Positions 1-7,440 of a stretch of DNA of 33,149 nt are shown piece after piece. This stretch comes from Lentisphaeria bacterium. GTDB taxonomy: Bacteria > Verrucomicrobiota > Lentisphaeria > Victivallales > JAADHT01. A program made the translations under genes and the position numbers. Where the stretch lies: NCBI GenBank assembly GCA_015486135.1, contig WFSE01000103.1, positions 1-33,149 of the forward strand, in the 5' to 3' direction. The number at the start of each line of letters is the position of its first letter. Position 1 is the stretch's first letter. The notes below the pieces were generated by a model, which worked only from the letters and a program-made list of their open reading frames with translations, was not told where the DNA came from and made no database searches.

Positions 1-571
1 CAATGGATTCATTGGCCGACTTGATTAAGTCCGCCACAAAAACATAGGCGTCAAAAATCTGCCCATCAAAAAATATCCCCTGTTTTGGTTTTATCTCCCG
101 GGCTTCAAGCGCCTTAAAAACTTCATGCAACTTGCCATCGGTTATAAGTTGCTTCTGTTCGATGTTATCCAGGCGCTGAAAAATCGCGGCATTGGTGGCA
201 AAAAATTTCCTCATCACAACAAAGGCATTTATAATCTGGATGCTGATCTGGATTGCGGTGTCACTGCGCAAAACCGCCGAAAGCATGGATACGCCTTGCT
301 CGGTAAAAGCATGAGGTTCCACAGTGGAGTGTTTAAGCGTTTCGAACCGGTCACATTTTGTGACCAGTTCATTTTTTTCATCCTGACTCAACTGAAAACG
401 AAACGACTCGGGAAAACGCTCTATGTTTCTTTTGACAGCCTGGTTCAAGACTTTGGTTTCGACCCTATACAATTCCGCCAAATCACGATCAAGCATCACT
501 TGAACACCGCGAAGAGTAAAAATTCGATTTTGTATTTGCTGGACATCAATCGTCTTCAATTCTTCGCTCAT
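1..571 (-). CDS. ORF6N domain-containing protein, C-terminus beyond window edge
   Basis: Reading the minus strand from the ATG at 571 gives 190 uninterrupted codons to the window edge, so the 3' part is missing. Residues about 10-100 have the typical ORF6N layout: a start resembling RGVQVMLDRDLAELY, then VKRNIERFPESFRFQLS, then HAFTEQGVSMLSAVLRSD and an INAFVVMRKFF helix. ORF6N is a DNA-binding domain first described in phage and viral proteins; many bacterial chromosomes carry stand-alone copies whose role is unknown. The visible C-terminal part (FFDGQIFDAYVFVADLIKSA) matches what I recall of the second half of this family. The plus-strand reading frame at 125-619 is its shadow. The gene may be of mobile origin but no phage neighbours are visible. 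The domain call is firm; the cellular role is not known. Confidence 0.85.
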   Translation of the reverse strand, partial: MSEELKTIDVQQIQNRIFTLRGVQVMLDRDLAELYRVETKVLNQAVKRNIERFPESFRFQLSQDEKNELVTKCDRFETLKHSTVEPHAFTEQGVSMLSAVLRSDTAIQISIQIINAFVVMRKFFATNAAIFQRLDNIEQKQLITDGKLHEVFKALEAREIKPKQGIFFDGQIFDAYVFVADLIKSANESI

Positions 572-1110
572 AACGCAAATCCCGCCTTCGTCATCATTCC
601 ATCGGGGCCCAAGCCCTAGAGCATGTACCACACCCACGCGAAATTTTCCAGAAATATCATCACCCAATATAACATGGGACGGAGGATTTTCGCCACAGAC
701 GGCGCAAGAACCGACGGGAACGCTAGCGAAAGGCTCGCAGCTTCCACTTTCGCGGTTTTCGTAGAAAAACTCTCCCCCCCCTCTGCGTTCTCCGCGACTT
801 TGCAGGCAATCTCTTCCTCTTTTCCTCTTTTCCTCTTTTCCTCGCGGAGAAGCAGAGAACGCAGAGATACCAAATCCGAACCTCGAAAGATCTTCCATAC
901 GAACCTTTTCCAGCTCCGGTTACGGAGCTGGAAAACCTTCGTGTTCTTCGTGATCTCTGTGGTTAAAAATTCTTGAACAAAAGCCCACTGTCTCATCCTT
1001 CCGTTCGCTTTGCGAACCCTTCCGCCTCCGCATAAATCTACGGCGTGACAAGCCGGCGGATTCACAGATTCTCCGACTCACGGACTCACGGACTCACAGG
1101 CTCACGGCCC
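572..1110. repeat. Repeat-rich intergenic region between the ORF6N gene and the 721-aa secreted protein gene
   Basis: No gene was recognised here. The stretch is built from short word-like repeats. There are TCTGCG/TTCTCCGCG words near 775-800, CTCGCGGAGAAGCAGAGAACG near 840-865, a perfect 13-bp hairpin at 906-935, and TTCGTGTTCTTCGTG plus TCTGTGGTT at 938-964. Octamers of the GACTCACGG type run into the next gene's stop codon. Long reading frames on both strands (616-1065 minus, 623-976 plus) are low-complexity translations of these words, with peptides such as TTEITKNTKVF, and I do not regard them as genes. Confidence 0.7.
906..964 (+). repeat. Hairpin plus TTCGTG module, copy 1
   Basis: A perfect inverted repeat with a 13-bp stem (TTTTCCAGCTCCG, loop GTTA, CGGAGCTGGAAAA) occupies 906-935. 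It is followed directly by the words CTTCGTG, TTCTTCGTG, ATCTCTGTGGTT to 964. The same order recurs, inverted, at 5901-5958. Confidence 0.75.
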
Positions 1111-1111
1111 C
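1060..1111 (-). repeat. Octamer array abutting the stop codon of the 721-aa protein gene
   Basis: Read on the minus strand just after the stop codon, the DNA runs in 8-base steps: GTGAGCCT, GTGAGTCC, GTGAGTCC, GTGAGTCG, then degenerate units. The same kind of array follows the stop codons at 3722 and 6324. Confidence 0.75.
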
Positions 1112-3277
1112 CTACTTCCCCGGCATCGCCTCGACGGCCTTCTTCCAGGCTTCCAAGTCAGCGCCAAAGTCCTGACCGACAAGCTTGGCGAGTTCCGTAG
1201 AGATAATCTCCCGGTCTTTTTTTCGCAGGCCTTTGGCTTCCAATATGCTTAGGAGGTCGGCGGCCAAGGCGCGTTTGTCCGAGCCATTTCCAGCGGCGCG
1301 GCGCGCCAAGTCGATATTGCCGGCGAGAAAACAAAGTGCTCGAGACTGGACATCAGGTTTTCCAGAGATAATTCTTTCCACGATGAAGTGAATATAGCCA
1401 TCTTTGTATTTTTCCGTTTTGCAATGGACAGCAAACACCCGCAGCAGTTTACCATACGAATCGGGCACCTCGATAGAATCAGGAGCGCTGTTTTTTCCCT
1501 TCACCGGCTCTTTAGTTTTGGGAGGGGTGAAAAACGCGGCGAACAAGGTGTCCGAGCGGTCTCCCTTCATGGTTTTCAAAAACGACCCGGCCATGCGTTC
1601 CAATACATTATCCGGCTTGTCGGATTTCTCCGGCAGGCTGGAGCGCCATAAATCGGCTAGCGCCACGACGCCCCCCGCGGGCCACGTCCCTTTGGGATAT
1701 CCGCTCAAAGCGTTCAATGCGCACTTGGAGAGGGATGAGGAGAGCTTGCCGACCAACGTCCCCTTCTTGTCCACTGATGCGACAAGAAACCGCCCCAAAG
1801 CCAAAGTGTATTTCGGGGGAATGGACTCGGGAAAATAATCCACAAGCTTCTCCAACCTGTTCTCTCCCAACTGAATATCCAAGTCCCGACAAACAGACAA
1901 AAAACCGCTATTGTCCGATTCGGAAAGCAATTTGGCCAAAATCTTGTCTAACTCCTGCGGGGGAATAATGATAAGATGTTTTCTAAACGCCTCGTCAATA
2001 TTCGCCATTAGCTTATCCAACTGTTCATCGTCAATATCAAACTCCTTGGGTATCTCGCGGTCCTCATCCCCGCCCGCCGCCACATAGAGATCGTGTAGCA
2101 TATCGAATACGTCCTGCCTCAAAGAATCCTTGTAGCATGGCACTTTTTTATCGAACAGGAACTCCTCCACTTCCTTAAGCCTCGCTGGCGGGACACGGTC
2201 CTTCAACAGCCCCAAATCCTCGAACTCAAAAATATACTGGGTGGCGATATCGCATTCGGCCTCGGTCATTTTCCCGGCAAGGGCTCGGGAGATTATCTCT
2301 CCAAGCACGTCGAAAGATTCGCGGTCTTTCCCCCACCAGCGCTCGAAAGCCGCCAAATTGTCGAATCCGCGGGCCACAGCGGCATCCAGAGCGCACAACG
2401 CCTTTTCTCTATCGAAGGCGTCCATGTCTCTCCAAGAGCTTCGAGCGTATTTCAAAGACACGGAAACCAATCTGGCCAGCTCTTTTGGCGTAATAAAATA
2501 GCAATAGTCGGAAACCGCTCCAGCACAGTTATCCATCTTGCCATTGACAATTCCCATAGCACCGTTGGTTATCATCTTTAGATACGCCAGCCGCTGCTTG
2601 GGGCGCGATTTCAACACCTCCCTCAGCAGCAAATCATTGAATGCCTTGAATCTCGCATTGCCTCCAAACACGTCAATAGGAAACCATGATGGACAATATT
2701 CGCATAGGTACGGGGAGATGGAGGGCTTCAACTCGCAAAGTGCTATAAGCTCCAGTTCTTTGCGGTCTGGCTTCATCATCCCGAAATCAAGCGATTCCAG
2801 AGTCTTGAGTGCGGATGCGAACTTGCCCGTTTTTGGTTTCGGACAGGTAAATCCTTCCCATCCAGTGCGATATCCAATCTCGACAAACAACAACGCTTGG
2901 AACTCGGGATTCCCATCCGGTTCCAGAACTATTTCGAACATTTCGCCCAAGAATTTGGGGGTCAACACCTTGGAATCTTTAAGCTCGGCGAAAACGGCAA
3001 TCATAAAAGCCTCGGAGCATACTTTGGGCTGGCTCTTGAAATATTTGAGAACAACCTCGGCGTCCTCATTGGTGAAACGCCTGTCTGTCCTCTGGAAGAA
3101 CTCAAGCAAGGCGAGCTTTTTCTTCAAAGGAACGCTGTCGTCGCATATCCTGGCCACCGCGAGCTTGGCGAACTTGGAGAAATCACCGTCACGCTTGGAG
3201 TCTCCGACCGCGGCAAGCGGGAGAAGACAACACAAAAAATAAATTGCAACTAGGACTGACTTGGTGTTCGTGTTCAT
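1112..3277 (-). CDS. Secreted helical-repeat protein of unknown function, 721 aa
   Basis: I chose the ATG at 3277 (protein begins MNTNTKSVLVAIYFLCC); an in-frame TTG six bases upstream is the only extension. No clear Shine-Dalgarno is visible. Residues 1-25 form a Sec signal peptide (hydrophobic core LVAIYFLCCLLPLAAVG) with no convincing lipobox, so the product is probably periplasmic or secreted. The rest is Leu/Ala/Lys-rich and predicted largely helical, like HEAT or ARM-type repeats, with no catalytic motif I recognise. The C-terminus (VGQDFGADLEAWKKAVEAMPGK region) closely matches the end of the neighbouring 531-aa protein, and the two also share a weak N-terminal pattern (LEFFQR... versus VEFFEKV...). 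They look like paralogs. The gene is real; its function is unknown. Confidence 0.75.
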   Translation of the reverse strand: MNTNTKSVLVAIYFLCCLLPLAAVGDSKRDGDFSKFAKLAVARICDDSVPLKKKLALLEFFQRTDRRFTNEDAEVVLKYFKSQPKVCSEAFMIAVFAELKDSKVLTPKFLGEMFEIVLEPDGNPEFQALLFVEIGYRTGWEGFTCPKPKTGKFASALKTLESLDFGMMKPDRKELELIALCELKPSISPYLCEYCPSWFPIDVFGGNARFKAFNDLLLREVLKSRPKQRLAYLKMITNGAMGIVNGKMDNCAGAVSDYCYFITPKELARLVSVSLKYARSSWRDMDAFDREKALCALDAAVARGFDNLAAFERWWGKDRESFDVLGEIISRALAGKMTEAECDIATQYIFEFEDLGLLKDRVPPARLKEVEEFLFDKKVPCYKDSLRQDVFDMLHDLYVAAGGDEDREIPKEFDIDDEQLDKLMANIDEAFRKHLIIIPPQELDKILAKLLSESDNSGFLSVCRDLDIQLGENRLEKLVDYFPESIPPKYTLALGRFLVASVDKKGTLVGKLSSSLSKCALNALSGYPKGTWPAGGVVALADLWRSSLPEKSDKPDNVLERMAGSFLKTMKGDRSDTLFAAFFTPPKTKEPVKGKNSAPDSIEVPDSYGKLLRVFAVHCKTEKYKDGYIHFIVERIISGKPDVQSRALCFLAGNIDLARRAAGNGSDKRALAADLLSILEAKGLRKKDREIISTELAKLVGQDFGADLEAWKKAVEAMPGK

Positions 3278-3610
3278 ACACAATCCCGGGACTTGGAATG
3301 TCTTTCAAGGGACCAACTTACGGCCCTTGCGCTCCGAAGCCAAATATTGAACCCCATAGGCCAATGTAAAGTCGTCCAACCAGAAGCCTCCCACTTTTTT
3401 CCATTTCGGCTTCCAATTTAGCCTTTTTGAGCTTCTGAATTGTCAATTCACCACATTCGCAGGTCTTCTTCTCACCAGCCACATTCCCTACATGGTAGAA
3501 GAAGATTTTAACCATGTAGATACTGTAGATAGTATAGGGGGTGCTTTCTATGCGCCTATGCGAGACAATCTCTTATCTTTTCTCTCACGGGCTTTGCGGA
3601 AGGACGGGCG

Positions 3611-3692
3611 GACTCACCCTCCTTCGCTCGAAGAGCTATGGAGGACAGGCAGACTCACCCTCCTCCGCTCGAAGAGCTATGGAGGACAGGCA
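3611..3692. repeat. 41-bp tandem repeat, two units
   Basis: The units at 3611-3651 and 3652-3692 differ at one base (CCTTCGC versus CCTCCGC). Each contains GCTCGAAGAGCTATGGAGG followed by ACAGGCA. A related single copy, TTCGCTAAAGCTATGGAGG then ACAGGTAG, lies at 19162-19190, and a weaker one at 14338-14364. Confidence 0.85.
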
Positions 3693-3721
3693 GACTCACA
3701 GTCTCACAGGTTCACGGCCCC
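3690..3721 (-). repeat. Octamer array after the stop codon of the 531-aa protein gene
   Basis: On the minus strand the stop codon is followed by GGGGCC and then GTGAACCT, GTGAGACT, GTGAGTCT. The first bases are nearly identical to those after the stop codon at 1112. Confidence 0.65.
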
Positions 3722-5317
3722 CTACTTCCCCGGCATCGCCTCGACGGCTTTCTTCCATTTTTCCAAGTCCGCTCCGCAATCTTTGCCGACGAAACCGCGC
3801 AGGGCATTCCAGCAATCCGAAGTCCTTCTTTCAGGCTGGATCAATTCCATTTTTTCCAACAATGCTTGGGCCATATTCTTTCGTCTAGAGCATAACGCTG
3901 TGGCGGTGCCACACAATCGCCCCAAAGCGGCTATGTCATCATCGGATGCAACCTTGGCATGCCTAATCCAACCAAGGCAAAAACGAGACAATTTGTCATC
4001 CAAGACGCATCCCTCCTCGGGTGGAAGTTTCTTATGGAGATAACATTTATATGAGTCCAGCCAGTAGCCAAGATTGTCCATAAATAGACTATCAGGCATG
4101 GCAAGCAAAAATTTAAATTCCATTTTCACCACGGCGCCATCGCCAACAAAGCCACATGACAGCATAGCCGAGGCGACGGAGGCTTTCACGGATTTCGGAA
4201 CATTATCAGAAAGCAGTTTGTCAAGATGCTTTTTCACGTCATCAGCCTCGCTGAAAAGCAAAGACAAAACAAATAAACTGGCAAAGTTCGCTTTTGCTCG
4301 ACTGGAGATTCCCTCTTCGAGCAATCTGTTGAGAAAGTAATCGGCGGAAGCCTGCGACTGCCACGTGGCAATTTCCGAAGCCAGACGCTGTTCTCCATGC
4401 ACTTGGAACAGGGTCATCAACCTGCCTTTAGCCGCTAAGGCAAGCTTTCCCTTTTCAGATGCGACCTTCGCCAAAGCATTTACGATTTTCGGCGCGGCGA
4501 ATAAAGGAAGCATATCGTCCGCTATAAATCTCAGTTGAAACAACTCTCCCTCGCTTCCCGACACCACGTCCGCTATAAAAGACACCCCCTTTGTATCCAC
4601 AACAGCAACACAAGCACTCCCCGAACGCTCGAACCTGAGAGCTAACGTAAGGACTTCGCATAACCTCAACAAGGATTGACGGTGTTTTTCCAAAACGCAA
4701 AATCTCAACACATCGGATTGGAATGCGGATTCAAAGACAGGAAACGATGAGAACAGTGACGAGTAGAATCTAATAATGCATGAAGCATCCTCAACCTTCC
4801 AGGCAGCCCCCAGAAGCGTATTGCAAGCTTCGTCCTTCAGAGTGTCATATGAACTCAAAGTGATTGTCTTAGTCGTCAATGAAAAGAACGAAAGAAGCAC
4901 TCGGGACGCATTGTCCAAAGGACAGCGAATAATAGTGTCGCGTATTTTGGAAACATCCCGTAGATCCAGCACAAGCTTCCGGGCCCCCACCTCTACAAGC
5001 CGCGCTATGGCACCACGCAATTTTCCGCCATTTGACGAAACCCCCGGCATTGTGGATAAAAGCTTGAAAACATCCCTCTTGGAAAGATTAGTTCCATCCA
5101 AAGACACCTTTTCAAAAAACTCAACGCATATAACCTTCCTATCCTCGGTCAACTTGGGATTCCGCAAGTCGGCGATAAGATTGTCAAGTCCATAGGAATA
5201 TTGGGTAGACTCGGCACCGCGATTAGGCCTTGAGGTATCCTTACCATGGCATAGCGCACCGCCAAGCAGCAAGCCGAACGCCATCAACAACAATTTTGTT
5301 CCACGCCCATACATCAT
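3722..5317 (-). CDS. Secreted helical-repeat protein of unknown function, 531 aa (paralog of the 721-aa protein)
   Basis: The start is the ATG at 5317, followed at once by a second ATG (MMYGRGTKLLL). Residues 1-26 make a signal peptide (LLLMAFGLLLGGALCHG). A Cys follows the core, but the preceding residues (GAL) do not fit a lipobox, so Sec secretion by signal peptidase I is more likely. The mature part is helix-rich and Leu/Ala/Ser-rich, with no catalytic motif recognised. The last 20 or so residues (GADLEKWKKAVEAMPGK) match the 721-aa paralog almost exactly, and the DNA identity continues a few bases past the stop codon. The start codon overlaps the stop codon of a 35-codon reading frame (ATGA), which suggests translational coupling. 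Function unknown. Confidence 0.75.
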   Translation of the reverse strand: MMYGRGTKLLLMAFGLLLGGALCHGKDTSRPNRGAESTQYSYGLDNLIADLRNPKLTEDRKVICVEFFEKVSLDGTNLSKRDVFKLLSTMPGVSSNGGKLRGAIARLVEVGARKLVLDLRDVSKIRDTIIRCPLDNASRVLLSFFSLTTKTITLSSYDTLKDEACNTLLGAAWKVEDASCIIRFYSSLFSSFPVFESAFQSDVLRFCVLEKHRQSLLRLCEVLTLALRFERSGSACVAVVDTKGVSFIADVVSGSEGELFQLRFIADDMLPLFAAPKIVNALAKVASEKGKLALAAKGRLMTLFQVHGEQRLASEIATWQSQASADYFLNRLLEEGISSRAKANFASLFVLSLLFSEADDVKKHLDKLLSDNVPKSVKASVASAMLSCGFVGDGAVVKMEFKFLLAMPDSLFMDNLGYWLDSYKCYLHKKLPPEEGCVLDDKLSRFCLGWIRHAKVASDDDIAALGRLCGTATALCSRRKNMAQALLEKMELIQPERRTSDCWNALRGFVGKDCGADLEKWKKAVEAMPGK

Positions 5318-5421
5318 TTGAATTTAGCGGGCTTTCCGCCAGCACCAAATGTTCCATTGGCAGTGAACGGAACTGCTCCATACTTAAGCTTGGGAACTAT
5401 TCTTCCAGAGGTCAAATTCAT
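5314..5421 (-). CDS. Possible small protein, 35 aa, coupled to the 531-aa gene
   Basis: An ATG at 5421 is preceded by GGAGG with an 8-base spacer, a good ribosome binding site, and opens a 35-codon frame that begins MNLTSGRIVPKLKYG and ends AGGKPAKFK. Its TGA overlaps the ATG of the 531-aa gene (ATGA). Its own ATG likewise overlaps the TGA of a 63-codon frame at 5418-5609 (GTG start). The composition looks like real protein rather than repeat DNA. No family is recognised. It may be a true small gene, a leader peptide, or the tail of an older gene broken by a frameshift near the G11 run at 5555-5565. Not certain. Confidence 0.4.
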   Translation of the reverse strand: MNLTSGRIVPKLKYGAVPFTANGTFGAGGKPAKFK

Positions 5422-5554
5422 GAACTCTCCCTCCATCGTTTGAGTTTCACCGACACCCTTGGCGGAGTTGGGATTCCTTTGGAACGGGCCACCTTGCCTG
5501 GCGAGCCCGCATGTCCTTGGTATCCGCCCTTGGATTCCGCCCCGAACGGCTCCA

Positions 5555-5565
5555 CCCCCCCCCCC
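5555..5565. repeat. C11/G11 homopolymer
   Basis: A run of eleven C on the plus strand lies inside the 63-codon minus-strand frame at 5418-5609, upstream of the 35-aa frame. Runs of this length are prone to slippage in cells and to sequencing error. Confidence 0.8.
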
Positions 5566-5609
5566 GAAAAGTCAAGCGGGTTTCCGAAAAAAATCCGACT
5601 TTTTTTCAC

Positions 5610-6257
5610 ACCTCCCGAACAGACCGCATTTACCCGGCTTCATGCGTTCTTGGTATTACAATAACATATACCGCGAATTCCGCAGGGCAACCTCTCTTTT
5701 ATTCCTCGCAGAGAAGCAAAGAACGCGGAGTTTTTCTTTTCCTCCCCACAACATGTCGTTTCCGCTTTGCGGAAGCGGCATCTTCGTGCTCTTCGTGATC
5801 TTTGTGGTTGAATACATCTTAAAACACATACAGCGTTGTCATTACTCGCCAGCCTACTCCCAAGCGCATGTGTCCATCGCCATTTTGAAGACTTCTTTTC
5901 ACCACCGAGAACACGAAGTTCACGAAGTTTTTCCATCTCCGCAAACGGAGATGGAAAAGGCTTGCACAGAAGAAAAATCGATATTTCCCTCCACATTCGC
6001 CCCCCTATCCGTGTTTATCCGTGTCCATCCGTGGTTATTCTTCTCCCTAGCTACATGCCCTACACTTCCTACATGGTAGAAAATCCCCGCTCTTCCCTTT
6101 CTCCAATCAAAGCCATCGGGTGAATTTGACAGGCCGGGAACGGTCTGGCCAATTCACACGATCTCCGTGTTCTTAAAGTCTCCGTGCCTCCAGCGAAGCG
6201 GGTGGTGAATTCTTTCCCTCTTTCTCCGCGATCTCCGCGTCTTTGCGAGGTACCATC
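5610..6257. repeat. Repeat-rich intergenic region
   Basis: No gene is supported here. The region carries CTCGCAGAGAAGCAAAGAACG (about 5704-5725), a TTCCGC/GCGGAA hairpin at 5759-5773 followed by CTTCGTG words to 5809, an inverted hairpin module at 5901-5958, TATCCGTG/CATCCGTGG words near 6008-6034, and CTACATGGTAGAA near 6071. TCTCCGCGATCTCCGCGTC lies near 6224-6242. CTACATGGTAGAA is shared with 3489-3501. Long frames through it are translations of these words. Confidence 0.65.
5901..5958 (-). repeat. Hairpin plus TTCGTG module, copy 2
   Basis: The hairpin at 5929-5958 has the same 13-bp stem and 4-base loop as copy 1 (TTTTCCATCTCCG, loop CAAA, CGGAGATGGAAAA). One stem pair is changed on both arms (G:C in copy 1, T:A here). 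On the minus strand it is followed by CTTCGTG and GTTCTCGGTGGT words, the same order as at 906-964. Confidence 0.75.
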
Positions 6258-6323
6258 CCACGGCCCCACAGATTCACGGCCTCACGGCCTCACGGACTCA
6301 CAGGCTCACCGACTCACGGCCTC
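6258..6323 (-). repeat. Octamer array after the NTF2-like gene, about eight units
   Basis: Minus-strand reading right after the stop codon gives GTGAGTCG, GTGAGCCT, GTGAGTCC, GTGAGGCC, GTGAGGCC, GTGAATCT, GTGGGGCC, GTGGGATG, all in an exact 8-base register. Confidence 0.8.
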
Positions 6324-6827
6324 TCAACGCTCCAGCACCTTGTCCACCACAAAGGAGGAAATCTTCCACTTTCCGTCCACCTTGATGAGTTCCGAGCGCA
6401 AATCCCGGGACTCGTCGAAAGCCCCCCGCTGGCCAGATTCCCCCCAAACCCTGATGGAATACTCCGCCACCGCCGTCTTCCCGCCAGGATCGACCTTGAC
6501 GACCAAGTCATCGACCTTACCGTTCAGCGTCTTGAACATCGTCCTCCCCTTAGTGATCCGGGAAGCGAACTCCAAAGGACGGAATGTCCCGTCAATCATC
6601 ACCTCGCGAACATCCACGGAGCACGGGTCGGCGACGATATTCGAGAATTCGGCGTTCTTTGACGCCATGCCTATCGGCGACTCCTTGGCGGCCTTCCCGC
6701 AGGCGTCCACAAGCCTGTCGAACACCGCGGCTATCTTCTCCTCGTCACTCTTCCGGCCCCCGACAAACCACCACGCCGCCGCCGCGAGCGCCACCACCAC
6801 CAGAAGCGCCGATACCGCCTTCCTCAT
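6324..6827 (-). CDS. Membrane-anchored NTF2/SnoaL-like protein, 167 aa
   Basis: The ATG at 6827 has GGAGG five bases upstream. Residues 5-24 (VSALLVVVALAAAAWWFVGG) form one N-terminal membrane anchor or signal peptide; the remaining 140 residues would lie outside the cytoplasm. The pattern of an early helix (EEKIAAVFDRLVDACGKAA) followed by beta strands ending in GKWKISSFVVDKVLE is typical of the NTF2/SnoaL-like (cystatin-like) fold. These domains bind small molecules or partners, and no catalytic residues can be assigned. It follows the signal peptidase gene by 13 bases with its ribosome binding site inside that gap, so the two are almost certainly co-transcribed. The fold call is moderate and the role is unknown. 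Confidence 0.7.
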   Translation of the reverse strand: MRKAVSALLVVVALAAAAWWFVGGRKSDEEKIAAVFDRLVDACGKAAKESPIGMASKNAEFSNIVADPCSVDVREVMIDGTFRPLEFASRITKGRTMFKTLNGKVDDLVVKVDPGGKTAVAEYSIRVWGESGQRGAFDESRDLRSELIKVDGKWKISSFVVDKVLER

Positions 6828-6840
6828 AGAAACCTCCCTG

Positions 6841-7440
6841 TCACCACAATGGGGCGCCGTAAAGACGCTTCAATTTGACCGCTCCGAAAATATGATTGTC
6901 CATCGGCATCGACCGGTTGTCTCCAACCACGTATAACTTCCCTTCGGGGACCGTCCTCTCCGGCAGATTCCAGTCGCTCGGTTTCTTCACGTACGGCTCG
7001 TCCATATACTTGCCGTTTCGAATCAATTTACCGTCCTTGAACGCTATCGTGTCTCCAGGAAGCCCAATCACACGCTTCAAATAGAGCTTCTTGTCTGTGT
7101 ATCTTATAACCACCAAGTCGCCCCGGCGCGGAGTCGAAAACCAGTATGCCGGCCGCCAGCAAAAGTCGAACCACTCCTTCGGATACGTCGGCATCATACT
7201 CCCGCCGTGAATCCGCGCCGGAACACATATGAAAGCGAAAAACAGATAGGCAAGCAACGCCTCCACGGCAAGTCGAATAAAAAAGCGGCGGTTCAACTTA
7301 GGAAAGATGAAACGCCACAAACGCCCGCTCAACCCGATAGGCTCGTCATTGTCAATACTGCTAATATCCGACATGTCAGCTTCCCGCCTCCAGACACCCA
7401 CACGCCGAGGACCAATGAAGAATCGCCTGGCACCTAGCAC
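6841..7440 (-). CDS. lepB: Signal peptidase I
   Basis: This is a type I leader peptidase of the S26 family, which removes signal peptides on the outer face of the cytoplasmic membrane. One membrane segment (about 53-73, FIRLAVEALLAYLFFAFICV) precedes the catalytic Ser box GGSMMPT (Ser81). The Lys box YLKRVIGLPGD (Lys122) and the box VVGDNRSMPMDNHIFG (about 171-186) follow. The last box normally reads GDNRxxSxDSRxxG; here Met and Asn-His replace parts of it, which is unusual but tolerable. I favour the GTG at 7440, which has AAGGAG six bases upstream; an in-frame ATG at 7374 (MSDISSID) would give 177 aa with a weaker site. At 199 aa it is on the short side for the family. It is co-transcribed with the NTF2-like gene and likely processes the secreted proteins nearby. 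Confidence 0.9.
   Translation of the reverse strand: MLGARRFFIGPRRVGVWRREADMSDISSIDNDEPIGLSGRLWRFIFPKLNRRFFIRLAVEALLAYLFFAFICVPARIHGGSMMPTYPKEWFDFCWRPAYWFSTPRRGDLVVIRYTDKKLYLKRVIGLPGDTIAFKDGKLIRNGKYMDEPYVKKPSDWNLPERTVPEGKLYVVGDNRSMPMDNHIFGAVKLKRLYGAPLW

Larger units (their letters stand above)
3278..3721. repeat. Intergenic region with tandem and inverted repeats
   Basis: This 444-bp gap separates the two secreted paralogs. It holds an inverted repeat CTACATGGT/ACCATGTAG (3489-3520), a 9-bp near-tandem (TGTAGATAC, TGTAGATAG, about 3522-3540), two 41-bp tandem units (3611-3692) and octamers next to the stop codon of the downstream gene. A 65-codon minus-strand frame at 3318-3515 contains a CxC pair, but its translation has no recognisable family, and a second overlapping frame also looks partly protein-like. 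It may be a decayed gene, but I do not call it. Confidence 0.6.

Noticed and set aside
616-1065. 149-codon minus-strand frame, and 117-codon plus-strand frame over the same DNA
   Set aside because: Both translate word-like intergenic repeats (TTEITKNTKVF-type peptides), a common source of false genes in repeat-rich genomes.
3318-3515. 65-codon minus-strand frame with a CxC pair
   Set aside because: No family, no conserved-looking core, and an overlapping frame looks equally protein-like; at most a decayed gene.
3611-3692. Possible CRISPR array
   Set aside because: Only two directly abutting 41-bp units without spacers, and no cas genes in the window.
5459-6079. Plus-strand frames of 206 and 95 codons
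   Set aside because: They cross hairpin modules and repeat words; there is no ribosome binding site or family match.
6184-6936. 250-codon plus-strand frame
   Set aside because: It starts in octamer repeats and continues antisense to the NTF2-like gene and lepB.
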